From assembly GCA_963853835.1 (NCBI GenBank), contig OY970825.1:83041942-83105941 (forward strand): a DNA stretch of 64,000 nucleotides, in the 5' to 3' direction. Each line of letters opens with the position of its first letter. The stretch's first letter is position 1. The notes beneath the pieces are model-generated. The model had not been told where the DNA came from. It was given only the letters and a program-made list of their open reading frames with translations, and did no database searches. Source of the DNA: Calendula officinalis. Taxonomy: Eukaryota > Streptophyta > Magnoliopsida > Asterales > Asteraceae. Shown piece after piece: positions 11,749-21,112 of the stretch. Position numbers and translations under genes: made by a program.

Positions 11749-12008
11749 TGTTAGGTCACAACACCCTGGTTTTATATGTTAATAGATAGATTATTATATT
11801 TAATGAAATATTAAAGTGATAACATAAGAATATAGTCAATGTATAAATCCACTAAGTGTGGCTTGTTGGGAATAACAAGACCACTAATCAATTACAAATG
11901 TGTGGAAGTGAATACGTGAATTGGTAAGTTCTCCTTTGCAAAATGATCTCTATTTATTATGATATAGAGATCTTACATAATGGGAAAGGAGTAACCGAAG
12001 GACTAAAC
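11749..12008 (-). mobile_element. Second copy of the TGTTAGGTCACAAC LTR, truncated
   Basis: It starts with the same TGTTAGGTCACAACACCCTG terminus as 8323 and matches that LTR (including CACTAAGTGTGGCTTGTTG and GAGTAACCGAAGGACTAAAC) until about 12008, where similarity ends. It marks the break point of the copia element. The right end and target duplication are missing. Confidence 0.8.
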
Positions 12009-13083
12009 TTGTAGTGGCATCACAATCTGATGTTTCACGAGGATCGAGTGGAAATCCTGCTAGAGCTAAAATCACGCCAACTCTAAACGCATGTCACACT
12101 TTTGAATCAACTGTTGTGCAAACGACTACCGATTCATAACGTGTGCTAACGGAGACTCTATGTGAGTCCGGTGTTACCTGTAAAAGAACAAGTTGTTGTG
12201 CCTTAAAAATCCACAATCATTCAGGCAACAACTTATACCAAAAACACATCAAATTCTGATGAAAACTCCATGTAAACATTCTAAAACATAACATCTTTCA
12301 AAAGCTGATTAAAATGCACATGAGCATAATAGACCACTCCCAAATTACTCCTATGATCTGCTATATCCAGCATGATCTTCCCCGGAGCCACCGACAATAT
12401 AGGAACTAAAAAGTGAGGGTCCTAGGTCTAGGTGAGCAGAATCAAGTATCGTGGGATCTTGATTGGGGTGCGCTGAGGTAAAAATTGAGAGGGGGAATGA
12501 AGTATGGGGTGCAAATCAGCTAAACACATGGTAAAATGAAACGAGGGTGTAGTTGAAAATTGAAAGAGTAAGCTTGAGTGAGGAGGGTGTGACAGGGTTA
12601 AAGAAAACGAAAAACCCTTACCAAACCGATTAAAAGCCGGGTAGGCACGTCTCTATCAGATTTCATATGTTGCTCTCTGATATTTAAAAAGACATCATGG
12701 ACCCAGTGATGCAATGCACAACCCCCCCCCCCCCAGCTACTCAAGTACTTCTTAAAAAGTCCTTATTTCATTTTTCACGGAGATCAGCTCATATGCTATC
12801 GACATCTCACTTGGATATTGTTGATATTGAAAAAGAGGACAATTCTCTCCAGTCCTCGGCTTCGTTTGTCCACAAATAGAGTCTAGAACCGAATAAAATT
12901 TCTCTAGGACACAGGCATTCCACCAAGCATATGCTTGTGATATTTCCGGAACATTCATAGTAATACCAAAAATATTGGTATTCCACGATGATTGAATGGA
13001 AATCCTACCAGTGCTAACATCAAAGCCAACACAAAACGTAGGTCACACAGTTCATGTAACTGTCGTGCTAACAGGCAATCTAT
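12009..13083. other. Retroelement mosaic with a diverged internal repeat
   Basis: No intact gene. The segment near 12035-12190 (GTGGAAATCCTGC..., GTGAGTCCGGTGTTACC) is a diverged copy of 12985-13110 (ATGGAAATCCTAC..., GTGATCCTGGGTTACCC). A run of 12 or more C lies near 12722. The parts look like untranslated or degenerate retrotransposon sequence, but I cannot name the family. Confidence 0.45.
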
Positions 13084-13578
13084 GTGATCCTGGGTTACCC
13101 TGATACTTTCTTGTGCGAAGATCTGACGACTGTACTCTATTCTTATCAACAAGAGTCATTATGTCAGATAGAGGATCTGATGACTGTACTCCATTCTTAT
13201 CAACAACAGTCAATGCATCAGATAAGGGATTCTATGACCGTACTCCAATGTTATCAACCACGGTCAGAAAATCCATATCTAATCATAATACCACACGTCC
13301 ACGACATCAACAATTATCAGGAACCAAGGATCAGCAACAAATCGACAATGCCTCAACTTCAAGAAAGGACTTCCGCTGCTAACCGCTCTATCCATGGGTC
13401 TACATTTCGTCGATTTGCTAGAAGTCTTCTGGAATACTTTCTATTGGTTGAAGAGCCAATAAAAAGTATTGTTATCACCGATCATCAAAAGCTGAAGCTG
13501 ATTATTCAACAAAACTGCACAAGGTTTATCACTCAGTTCCAGCTTTACAAACAAAGAAGACTTCAATGGTTTCAATGA
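13084..13578 (+). other. Open frame of 164 codons with an 18-residue tandem repeat
   Basis: The frame starts MILGYPDTFLCEDL and holds three tandem units of about 18 residues (EDLTTVLYSYQQESLCQI, then a similar unit starting EDLMTVLHSYQQ, then RDSMTVLQCYQ). The rest has no motif I recognise. It lies inside retroelement debris and shares its 3' half with 14135-14290, so it is probably not a real gene. Confidence 0.35.
13117..13278. repeat. Tandem repeat, three units of 54 bp
   Basis: Units at 13117-13170, 13171-13224 and 13225-13278. Each starts near GAKGATCTGA and contains GACTGTACTC or a variant, TTATCAACAA and CAGATA. The third unit is the most diverged. 54 is a multiple of three, so the reading frame is kept. 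Confidence 0.85.
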
Positions 13579-14290
13579 TAAAATGTGTTATATATTGATT
13601 ATTACAAAAAATGTATAATCATTATTCAACACATTTTCATCAAAGGGGCATCGTCATACTCAACTTATTTGTTTCCTTAAATCGAAGATTCTTCCTAATT
13701 CCGATTCGCAGAACTTCACATTTTACATGATGAATCAGATTAATCTTATTCATCATGAGGGGGAGAATATACTTTTCAGAAATTCTTTATATAAAGAATT
13801 AATGCATTCAACGAATATTCTTCTAAAGCTCAATCTGCGGGTACAAATTTAGGGGAATCCTTTAGTTTTATGGAGATTATTGATACGTTAGCCCAGTTTA
13901 CTCAGCATTAATAAGATATATGCACCAGTTAAGGGGGAGTAATCAAAAAACCAAAGATCTATCAAGATATCATACAACTTTCATAAGTTAAATTAGGAAA
14001 TCCGTTCACCGGGGAGTAAATTTCAAAACGTTTAATCCCACTCCCGTGGAGAGATAATTGTTTGTTTGAGGGGTAGCGTAAACCTTAACAACATTTTACC
14101 CTAACAACAATTATCAAGAATCATTGATCGACATAAAGCCACAAACTTCAAGAAAAGACTTCCGTTGTTAATCTCTCTATCATTATGGGTCTTACTTTTA
14201 GTCGATCAATATGTATCTTCAATCAAAAGTCTTCAAAATACATCTTGTTGGTTGAAAAGCTACAAGAAGTATTCATTTTCACATCCAAAG
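13346..14290. repeat. Duplicated copia-like tail, two diverged copies
   Basis: 13346-13500 and 14135-14290 share an ordered set of blocks: CAACTTCAAGAAA, GACTTCCG, TATCCATGGGTCT or CATTATGGGTCT, TCGTCGAT or AGTCGATC, GTTGAAGAGC or GTTGAAAAGC. Purine tracts GAGGGGGAGA (13757) and AAGGGGGAGT (13931) lie between them. The pattern suggests two copies of the 3' non-coding end of one retroelement family, joined in tandem. Confidence 0.55.
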
Positions 14291-14409
14291 GAAGCTCAAA
14301 TTATTCCTGATACAACATTATTCAATGACATATCTACTAGGTGCAACTTTGGCTCAAGATGAAGACTTCGAAGATACGCCTCCCAGACTATTGTTACAAA
14401 GGGGGAGAT

Positions 14410-14640
14410 TGTTGGGTCTCATATGTTGTAACCAATAGTCTAGGGATCATTTGTGTATTTAGTCTAAACTTAGGCTAGGTATATATAGTAAGTAGTAACC
14501 TAATTTGCATAACCTTTGCCTAAATTTGTAACAGCCTCCATCTATAGCAAAGTGTTCATGTTCATCCATCAATCTAAATCTTCCTAATTTCTAGTTGTTC
14601 ATGCTAAATCTATAGTTCAATCTTTGAATATGAACTTACA
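14410..14640 (+). repeat. Probable copia-type 3' LTR with polypurine tract
   Basis: The tract AAAGGGGGAGAT (14398-14409) is followed by TGTTGGGTCTC, and the unit plausibly ends ...GAACTTACA at 14640 (231 bp, TG...CA). A GGTATATATAG motif near 14478 could be its TATA box. There is no 5' partner in the window, so the right boundary is approximate. Confidence 0.6.
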
Positions 14641-15240
14641 ATATATAAGCACGGGTCACTTGGCTCGATTTGAATAATGGGTCAAAATAGGTTCAAGTCA
14701 TACGGGTTACTTGAGAAATGGGTCAGTCAAAACAACTTTGTGTTAAAATGGGTGCTTACTGCTTACAAGATTTATAGCATAAGAACAAGTCATTTAAACA
14801 TAACTTGGTGTCCAAATAAATCTACTAGCTACTAGACTCTATAAGTAGATATACGAGCTGTCAAGATTCTGTTAAGTATGGAATGACTAATTAAAGCTAC
14901 TAAGCATGAGGTGTAACTTTCTAAAGAAGTAGGATGAATAGATGTCCAATTCTTATGGATGTACTAACTCTAAAGCTTAAAGGACAATAGAGGTAATGCA
15001 CATAATTCACCTATAAATAACAAATCCTGATATTCATTTTCCTTTCAACCCAAAACTAAAACCACTTTCATTGGTAGCAAGGAAGTCTTAGAAGCATAAA
15101 ATCAAGGTGAGTACTTATGTGATTTAATGAGATGCATACATGTTATAATATGTTTTATACTACTTTGCGATGATCAATTTCTTAATGTTTTAAAAGCATG
15201 TTTATAGTATATCATCAAGATAGCATGAAAGTTTTATACA
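14641..15240. other. Non-coding stretch between LTRs
   Basis: No gene is visible. 14960-15180 (TATAAATAAC near 15012, AGGTGAGTAC near 15107, then CATACATGTTATA) is loosely like 59560-59770, so both may be remnants of one LTR family. The similarity is too weak to classify. Confidence 0.35.
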
Positions 15241-17324
15241 TGTTTTGGATCCCAACAACACTAATGTGTTGCGTTATGGCTAAGTAAAGCCAAGAATGTA
15301 AAGAACACACAATATTTTTCAACGATTAAGAGTTTATTAAAACAACTTAATGCGGTACAAAGTTTGCGGAAATAGAGAGTACAGACTCACTAAAACTTTA
15401 TACTGAAATGACACTTTTGATCGCTCAAACTAAGACCCTATGCAAGGAGAGTTATCAGCTGATACTGACAGCAGTATTTATTGCTTGAGTATTAACTATG
15501 AAGAATTTAATACCAAATAATAACTAACTCTTAGAGAATGTTCTTGTGCTATGAATGCTAAAAGGTGTGTTTAAATGCAAGCATTTACGTCTCTATGTAT
15601 AGTCTAAGAACCATGTTTCTTTGTCCACAAGTTAATCCACATGTAAATACATTATTCGTTGATGTAAACTTGTCCATGGAAACATTAAATGCATTTGCAT
15701 AGGTGAAAGTCCCCATTGTACTTTTTGTCATCTTCTTTTACCACCTTTTCTGACACACGGTAAAAAGGTGTACTCGGATAGTACAAAAGAAGTTGACTTT
15801 CCCTTTTTATGTCTGGGGTGACAAACGATAAAGTTCTGAAAAGTATCTTCTATTCCAAAATAGAAGATCTTCATCGTTTTCTTCTTCTTTGAGCGGGAAA
15901 GGAAAGTGTTCAAAGTGTCAAGAACATTTTTCACTAAGTTTCCATCTGCAGCATGTACCATCAGCTGATTCCACCTTCAGCTAAATGGTCTTCTTCGGGT
16001 TTCTGTCCTTCGTCCATAAACTGGAATGATCACACTTGTGTAGCTGCGGATTAGAATTGATTCCTTGAGCTAAGTACGTACTCAGCTGAAGGTTTATGAA
16101 TATACTTGTACTTCAGCTTGAAGGGTTTCACTCTCGCATCTAGCGACTGATCGACCCATAGGACCGACCTCCTAGTATGCTTGGTTCGAACCATACTGAC
16201 CAAGAACATGAACATGTTTTTGACCGGTTAAAACCAACTAGCTGATTTAATCCCTAAAAGCGGAAGTGGGATTAAACCTAATCCTTAAGCCCTAAAGGAT
16301 TGGGATGTTGGAAATCTAGATTAGATTAACAAGAAAGAAACCTTGTACGAAGAACTTGAACACACACAAGGCTTGTGTGGTTCGTTCGACCATCAACCAA
16401 AGAACCCAAGGGTTCTTTGGTCGAACTCGTCCAAGAGGGGAGAAGGGAGAAGAATGTTTCCCAAAACATACCTTGTTGTTTGCTTAAGATTAGTCCACTG
16501 ATGATGAACAAATCGAGCGATCTTCTAGTTGATCTAAGCAATGAACTTGTTCTTCAATACTTGAAGAACACGAAGAACACGAAGAACACCAAGTGGTGGT
16601 GTTCTTGGGGTTCGGCCGAAAATCAAAGGGAGGAAGGGGAATGATTTTCGTGTGAGGTGTAAGGGGCTTTTAGGGTTACCCTAAGCCTATATACAAATAA
16701 GTTACGCTTAGAACCCTTCTCGTTTAATTAATATTAGATCTTTAATTAAACTTCCTTTTAACATTTCCATCCCTTATAGTTTAACTAGTTTATTATTGTT
16801 GCACTTAACTATTAAATGTCTAGTATTAATACACTAATAATTCGGTATCCATATACACGAATTATATACTTGTATTTATACTTTTAATAATTAATTATAT
16901 AATAACCTTTATATAATTTATACAACAATATTATCCAATCACTATATGATTTAATAGCTTTAAATGATATTATGGATAATCTATAATTAACACATTGTAT
17001 ATTTACTCAACTAGAAAATATACAAGCATTTGTATTGATTAGTTAATTAAACTAATCTAGTAGTAAGTTAAACTTAACTTAATACTTAACTGATTCATAA
17101 TGACTATATGAATCATTCCTCTTCGTAGTATCATTGCTTATCTTGCTCGTATTACATGCACTCACCGGTGTGATCCTTAAGTGTTTCGTAGGCATGGATA
17201 TATCATCATATGTTGACTAACTGTGCACATAGATCCTTCACAGCTAAGATACATACTTCAGCTGATTTTATTCTTCTTGGCTATTTGATCATCAAATCTT
17301 ATTTACTTAGTCTGGGGACTAACA
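15241..17324 (-). repeat. 3' LTR of a minus-strand LTR element, split by a solo LTR
   Basis: Without the insertion at 16119-17240 it is about 957 bp and closely matches the solo LTR at 34987-35945. Shared blocks include GATCCCAACAACACTAA, TTAAGAGTTTATTAAAACAA, AAAGTTTGCGGAAATAGA and CTTCTTCTTTGAGCGGGAAA. On the minus strand it follows a purine tract (TAGGGGGAGAT, forward 17325-17335), which identifies it as the 3' LTR of the element whose internal part is at 17325-19445. The left end reads TGTTTTGGATCCC instead of TGTTGGATCCC. Confidence 0.85.
16119..17240 (-). mobile_element. Solo LTR, 1,122 bp, nested in another LTR
   Basis: Ends are TGAAGGGTTTCAC and GATCCTTCA (TGAAGG/CCTTCA inverted), with a perfect 5-bp duplication CAGCT (16114-16118 and 17241-17245). 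The uninterrupted relative at 34987-35945 shows the empty site (TTCAGCTGAGATAC). A TATATAGGC motif on the minus strand near 16690 suggests leftward transcription. It includes a near-palindrome around 16385-16425 (ACCAAAGAACC...GGTTCTTTGGT). No coding content. Confidence 0.85.
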
Positions 17325-17632
17325 ATCTCCCCCTATTTGATGCAATCCAATAGCTGTATAACTATGAACTTGTAATGATTCAGCTGCTAAATGGAATTTC
17401 ATCAGGTGAATGCTTATGTGCTTTGACCCTTTGGGTTCTTTTAGTTATTTTTATCTTTACAATATTTTTACAAGTATATTACAATCAATGATTTTATATT
17501 GATATGAAGCTGATGAAGTATAATAAAATCATTCAAAATTTTACAAGGTCCCAACTAGTTATTTGTCATTTAGTCTTCAGTTAGGACTCTCATGTATAGT
17601 GAGCTGATGGCTGAGTCGATTCTTCTATTCAT

Positions 17633-19445
17633 TTATTTTCCTTCAGGGGTAGAAGAGCTCAACTGTTTGTGATAGATGATAAGATGATCAATATCACACA
17701 TCTCTAATTCATCAACTCGTTGAAAGAAATGCCTTTTCTTGGCATCTAGATAGCAGAAGCCGTGTATAGGTTCTTTCACAATTTTCCTAGGAGCGAAGGT
17801 AACTCCAGTGGGAACGGCTGTAGAGAAGTTGAGTCTTGGACGTTTTGCAGTAGGTATCGAAGACCCACCTTATGCTGATCTAGGTTCTGCAATTGGATCG
17901 AGGAGAACTGACTTACGTTTCTCCCTTTTGCAGAAGAGCTTTCACCAGCTGGTTTCCTGGCCATGTCAGCATGAGATTCGCATAATTCAACGGGTATGCG
18001 ATATGCTAGATCAGGAGCATCTTTCTTGATCTTTTCGCATAGAAGTCTGAAAGTGTTGATAGCGAATTTTAACTCAGCTTCCAGAACTGTTATGTCAGGA
18101 GATTGTTTTGCGGATCTGGTAGCTTGCAACAACTCATTCCACTCATCATATTTGAGATGAGTGATGACCTTGCTCACCAGCAACTTTTCAGATAGCGGAG
18201 TCCATCCAGCTCTGTAGATAATAATTTATTATGCAGAGCTGGAGATATGTTTGGGACATCGCACACTACTGATTCTTCCTCCCCGCATACGATTGTTGAG
18301 AACCTTATTAAACAGTCTGATGTTTTCAGCTCTGTCTGCTTCAACTCTCCGATAAAGTTCTTTTAATTCTAGTTTCTGGAGAGCAAGAGCTGCTTCATCA
18401 TCAGCTGTATTTCCCGCATCTTCTTTGAGAAGAGCTTTAATTGTGGCAGAGGTTGACTCCCCCTCAGCAGGATGAGGATTCTCCTGTATGATAGGCTGAG
18501 GGATTTGGATTTGCGGGGCTTGGACTTGTGGGGCCTCAACTGATTCAAATGAATCAATGATTTTAACATAATCAGTTGAGGTGTCTTCTGTCCCGAGACC
18601 TTCAGCAGGGGTGAGTGTTGATTGCGTTTTTGTCTCACATGCTGAAGCAATTACCTCAGGTGTCTGACGAGTGTTGTTGGAATTGGGGTCTCGTCTACTG
18701 AAACGTCTTCCTCTTGTATTCCAATAGAGGTGGGTGGTGGTGATTTTGGAGTCTCACCTGCTGGAATGTTTTCTTGAACATTGGCTCCAACAGTAGAGGT
18801 GACTATGAGTTGTGAATCAAGATGTTCACCTGGTTGTTCACCTGCTGATGTAGCTTGCTCTTTCTCCCCCTCAGAGAGTGCCTTAAGATGTAAGGAACTC
18901 TTTGGTGCAGCAGCAGGACGGACAGCAGGAGCACCCACATTTAACTTTTGTAGAATGAGGTCAAGGGTGCCTTGGAGAACAGTAACTTGAGAGGTTAACG
19001 AACAAATCTTAGTGTCCAATTTGTCCATCCTTGTGGACACAGCAGCAGCAGCAGCAGCAGACGCATCAATAGCCTTGGATAGATGGCTATGAGTGTTGGC
19101 CAGCAGAGATTCTTGCTTTGATTGTGCAAGGCCAATACGATCAATAGCTGAGATAAGTGGAGATACCTTAGAGTGTAAGGTAGTCAGCTGTCGATCTACT
19201 TCTGCTTCAGTTGCCCGGGCTTCTGTGAGAAGCCTATCCTTCTCGGTTATGTCGTATTCTCGGATAGAGTTGAGCTCACGCTGAATGAAGTCTTTGAGAC
19301 TTATGAACTCGCTGGTGTTGCACCAAATCTGATCAGAAAGAAGAGTCAGCTGAGGAGTCTGAGTGTGAACCCCAGTGTGCAGAGAGGCGATGCTGAATGA
19401 TAAAGCATCAGTAGTTTCAGCAAACCTCTTTGCTAAGATAACCAT
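17633..19445 (-). pseudogene. Accessory (env-like?) coiled-coil ORF of the minus-strand LTR element
   Basis: The first part is a 264-codon frame from 19445 to 18651. It is rich in heptad-like Leu/Ile and Ala, including a run of six Ala near 19050, then a Pro/Thr-rich tail. A frameshift near 18660 leads to a second part (ASACETKTQSTLTPAEGLG, then APQVQAPQIQIPQ and a charged helix). Further breaks precede a third part (VITHLKYDEWNELLQAT) and a last block HGFCYLDAKKRHFFQRVDE, ending at 17633. It lies between the lost pol and the polypurine tract, where some plant copia (Sirevirus-type) elements carry an extra ORF. Function is unknown, and no membrane segment is obvious. The upstream element is missing beyond 19446. 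Confidence 0.55.
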
Positions 19446-20244
19446 ATTGTATTGTATTGTACTTATAATACAATTAGCATAGCTATGATACTGTTCATTA
19501 GGATTGTGTATGGAACGGAACGGAGTGGAGTTATGGAGTATGGATAATTAGAATGGTCCATATGGATAAATGGCATTTGGCAGAAGCACAGCCTAACTTT
19601 TTTTTGAATATATAAATTAATTTTCCGTGTCTCTGTTTTTTTATATCTTTTCTAGATAAACTAAGGAGGAGGCCTACCCAAAAAAAATTTAAATAATTAA
19701 AATCTTTTTCTAACGAGCATTTATTGTTGGCCAATTTCGATAGTTATCATAATGTTCAATTGTATAGACGGAATTAGGTTCTTAGATTAATATTGCATTT
19801 CTGACACACAAAATTTTTTGACACGCTAACAATAATAGGATTAATTACAATTACCCTATATATAATTTCCCATACCAATTTTACTATTCACAAGATTCTA
19901 TATATTTTTATATATAAACATGAAGACTTAGAAGATCGTGGATTGGTGGTCTACCTAAGTATGTTAAGGCGTAACATATCAAGAGGTGGTCTCATGTTCG
20001 ATGCCCAACTAATATTTCTTTATCCTTTTTTTTTCTTTCAGTTTTACAAGATTTATACTTCTAACTTAAATTTTCATGTTTTTTTCTTTTAACCCCTAAA
20101 TTTTAATAGATTGTATATAGCTCTTAATATTTTCTCATAACCGCTGCGACGCGCGGACGTAATACACTCGTTCATTTAATGTATCGTAATACCACGCTTT
20201 GTTTGGTTCCTTTTAACCAGTTTTGTCGGGAACCAAATTGATTT
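19446..20244. other. Non-coding, AT-rich junction region
   Basis: Starts with ATTGTATTGTATTGTA at the truncated edge of the element to the left. It contains one SINE-like unit (19935-20060) and a GC-rich block CGCTGCGACGCGCGG near 20142 that resembles a worn Helitron 3' hairpin. No gene seen. Confidence 0.4.
19935..20060 (+). mobile_element. Possible tRNA-derived SINE
   Basis: An A-box-like TGGTCTACCTAAG is followed about 40 bases later by a B-box-like ATGTTCGATGCC and then a T-rich tail. This spacing is that of a tRNA-type Pol III promoter. Target duplications were not identified. Confidence 0.35.
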
Positions 20245-20425
20245 ATTGTATATAAGTCTAGGAATAGGAATAGAAGAGCAAGTAGAAAATAGTGTTGTGA
20301 ACATAGAGAGAGATATAGGCTGCAGATTTTGTTTATTACTTTAGATTCAGAATGAGGAATTTATTACTTCTTTTTTAAATTATTTATCATTTATTGGGTT
20401 TTGTGTCACATTTTGTTGGAGAATT
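20245..20425. repeat. Direct repeat, right copy
   Basis: Matches 1-193 in the same orientation. See the left copy for shared landmarks. Confidence 0.8.
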
Positions 20426-20589
20426 TTTTTATTAGTCTGGTGTTTTATGGCCACTTATAAGGTTATTCATAGGGTTAGTGTTAGAGTCTAAACATGTTTG
20501 GGTCGTAAACGGATATCTGAAGTTTTGAACACCCCTAATTTGCACAATGAATTCTATCCTATTTACGGATAACTTATACGAAAATAATA

Positions 20590-20768
20590 CTCCTTTTGTC
20601 TCAATTTTATTGTCCATTTTTGTTTGTCCTAAAATAATTGTCCACTTTTACATTTCAACCAATCAAAAAGCTCTTAAGTGGTAAAAATATAATATGATTG
20701 GTAACACAATGTAATTATATAAAACTACGATTTTTGTATAGAGGAGAATAATTTTGGGAGAGAGGGAG
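20590..20768. mobile_element. Small Stowaway-like MITE
   Basis: Bounded by TA dinucleotides, with CTCCTTTTGTCTC on the left and GAGAGAGGGAG on the right. This is the CTCC...GGAG style of plant Stowaway or related Tc1/mariner MITEs. About 180 bp, no coding potential. The terminal match is short and imperfect. Confidence 0.5.
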
Positions 20769-21112
20769 TAACATACGAATTGACAAAGGAATAGCACAAG
20801 CGTCATTTAAAACTAGTGTTTTAAGTGGTTAATAAAATGAGTTGTGTTATTTGATTGCATAAGTGGGAAATTTAGGTTTATAATCTATGATGGAGAACAA
20901 GTACAAAATGTTAGTAATTGATAAATGTTAATGGACAGAAAACCAACAAAACTCGAACATGCATTAAGAAATCAGTAGCAATAGGAATTGAAGAGTCGAG
21001 AGCTGTAACATATATTTTGCAAAGAATAAGAGTGAAAAGGCGAATATATAACAGGCACAGGCAATAATCAATCTATTTCTTTAAGTATAATGAAATTTAC
21101 TTTGATTGCATT

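Noticed and set aside
12720..12735. Poly-C run as a CRISPR-like or structural repeat
   Set aside because: A simple homopolymer. No CRISPR arrays are expected or seen in this plant DNA.
15728..15961. 77-codon minus-strand ORF
   Set aside because: Lies in LTR sequence; the other copy of the LTR (35478-35710) does not keep the frame clearly.
16375..16644. 89-codon plus-strand ORF in the solo LTR
   Set aside because: Low-complexity, KNT repeats, inside an LTR whose promoter points the other way.
20140..20165. GC hairpin as a Helitron 3' end
   Set aside because: The hairpin is imperfect and no CTAG/CTRR follows; only a vague resemblance.
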